Under the pieces are notes generated by a model. The model had not been told where the DNA came from, searched no databases, and saw only the letters and a list, made by a program, of their open reading frames with translations. Positions 50,640-51,379 of a stretch of DNA of 51,379 bases are shown here, piece by piece. Position 1 is the first letter of the stretch; every line of letters begins with the position of its first letter. The position numbers and the translations under genes are program-made. The DNA is from an uncultured Prevotella sp. (GTDB taxonomy: Bacteria; Bacteroidota; Bacteroidia; Bacteroidales; Bacteroidaceae), in contig CAMNPM010000014.1 in NCBI GenBank assembly GCA_946548065.1, positions 1-51,379 of the forward strand. Direction: 5' to 3'.

Positions 50640-51134
50640 TTACTTCACAGAGACTTCATCCAGCATACGGTCAATCAAATCCATCTGCGACTTATCGTCC
50701 TTCAGATTCTGTTTGAGAACCTTTTCGGCGATTTCAACGCTTAACGCAGCAACTTGCTGACGGATGTCGGCTATAGCGGCCTTCTTCTCCTGCTCGATGG
50801 CGGCTTTTGCCTCGTCAAGCAGGCGGGCACCCTCACTTCTTGCCTTATCCTGAGCCTTCTCTACGATAGCGTCGCGTGTCGCAGCAGCCTCACGAAGTAT
50901 CTGGGCCTGCTGCTCACGCGCCTCCTGCAAGATGGATTCACCTTCTTTCTGAATATTAGCCAGACGCTCGTTGGCCTCATGGGCCTTCTTGAGCGACTCG
51001 TCAATGAAAGCCTTACGCTCGTCGACCATCTTCACAATCACAGGGAAGCCATACCTCCACAGGATGAAGAGGACCACAAGGAAGACAATCGTCATCCAGA
51101 AGAATAGTCCAAAATCAGGGGTTATCAGTGACAT
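50640..51134 (-). CDS. atpF: ATP synthase F0 b subunit
   Basis: A 164-residue subunit with one N-terminal membrane helix (about residues 8-27) and a long charged helix that forms the peripheral stalk. It lies between atpE (18-base gap) and atpH. Confidence 0.96.
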   Translation of the reverse strand: MSLITPDFGLFFWMTIVFLVVLFILWRYGFPVIVKMVDERKAFIDESLKKAHEANERLANIQKEGESILQEAREQQAQILREAAATRDAIVEKAQDKARSEGARLLDEAKAAIEQEKKAAIADIRQQVAALSVEIAEKVLKQNLKDDKSQMDLIDRMLDEVSVK

Positions 51135-51152
51135 ACGCTGGTTCTCGGAGAA

Positions 51153-51379
51153 TTATACGAAAAGTGCAAGAATAGAAATCACCAGAGCCAGGAAAGTAGC
51201 ACCCTCAACAAGAGCAGCGGCCAGAATCATCGAACTCTGCAGACCACCCATTTTCTCTGGCTGACGAGCCATAGCGTCCATAGCCTGACCACCAATACGA
51301 CCGATACCGATACCGGCACCGATAACTGCTAAACCACCACCTACAGTAGCACCGAGCTTTGCGAGTGCATCTGCTGCTA
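51153..51379 (-). CDS. atpE: ATP synthase F0 c subunit (5' end outside the window)
   Basis: The last 75 codons of the ring proteolipid. Two hydrophobic hairpin helices flank the polar loop MARQPEKMGG, and the ion-binding Glu is in LVEGATFLAL. The residue after this Glu is Gly rather than Ser/Thr, which argues for proton rather than sodium coupling. The start codon lies beyond the window edge. Confidence 0.96.
   Translation of the reverse strand, partial: AADALAKLGATVGGGLAVIGAGIGIGRIGGQAMDAMARQPEKMGGLQSSMILAAALVEGATFLALVISILALFV

Noticed and set aside
51153..51379. Sodium-dependent ATP synthase
   Set aside because: The c subunit lacks the Ser/Thr after the ion-binding Glu that completes the usual sodium site.

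Overview
The window comes from a member of the Bacteroidota, most likely a Prevotella-like Bacteroidales. The evidence is the repeated -7 promoter box TAnnTTTG, weak ribosome-binding sites, Bacteroidota-specific families (DUF4421, DUF4923, GHL10 with a type IX secretion tail), a eukaryote-type glycogen synthase beside a glucan phosphorylase, a fused HisB, the carboxynorspermidine route to polyamines, and the gene order atpE-F-H-A-G. Most of the window is ordinary core genome; one region of about 13 kb is accessory and unusual.

Layout. 4-2136 (minus): DUF4421 protein and a Gfo/Idh/MocA oxidoreductase. 2229-5520 (plus): membrane protein, bifunctional HisB and an EptA-type phosphoethanolamine transferase. 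5529-18398 (minus): a tightly packed aryl-polyene/flexirubin-like polyketide operon running methyltransferase, ACP, acyltransferase, KS fused to a KS-like domain, ACP, KS fused to a KS-like domain, small EamA/SMR protein, GT2-acyltransferase, secreted alpha/beta hydrolase, MMPL exporter fused to an ACP, AMP ligase. 18593-23455 (minus): GNAT, glucan phosphorylase, glycogen synthase. 23575-28032: small secreted protein, nspC, a probable ncRNA, rplU-rpmA with terminator, EamA transporter, YgjP-type metalloprotein. 28392-34087 (minus): a probable operon cstA, outer membrane protein, nadC, M23 lipoprotein, C69 dipeptidase, closed by a terminator. 34161-44436 (plus): GHL10 hydrolase, ruvC, ModF-like ABC protein, clpC, DUF4923 lipoprotein, carB. 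44628-51379 (minus): cytoplasmic alpha-amylase, fabD, tRNA-Ser(CGA), and atpG, atpA, atpH, atpF and the end of atpE.

The most interesting region is the polyketide operon. It keeps chain-building (two KS proteins, three carrier domains), priming (AMP ligase), tailoring (methyltransferase, acyltransferases, glycosyltransferase) and export (MMPL) functions. It has no complete ketoreductase, dehydratase, aromatic ammonia-lyase, thioesterase or LolA-like protein. A 25-codon open stretch just before its first gene reads like the C-terminus of a FabG/SDR ketoreductase, placed directly after a promoter box, which suggests the upstream half of a larger cluster was deleted. The MMPL exporter has an in-frame C-terminal acyl carrier domain. 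The acyltransferase domain that I recall inside the related Bacteroidota MMPL protein is here attached to the glycosyltransferase.

Other points worth a look: four-copy heptamer arrays in three intergenic regions, a palindromic tandem repeat inside the modF-like gene, a promoter-to-terminator small RNA candidate upstream of rplU, and a gene remnant near 28.3 kb. I saw no CRISPR array, insertion sequence, rRNA or phage genes.
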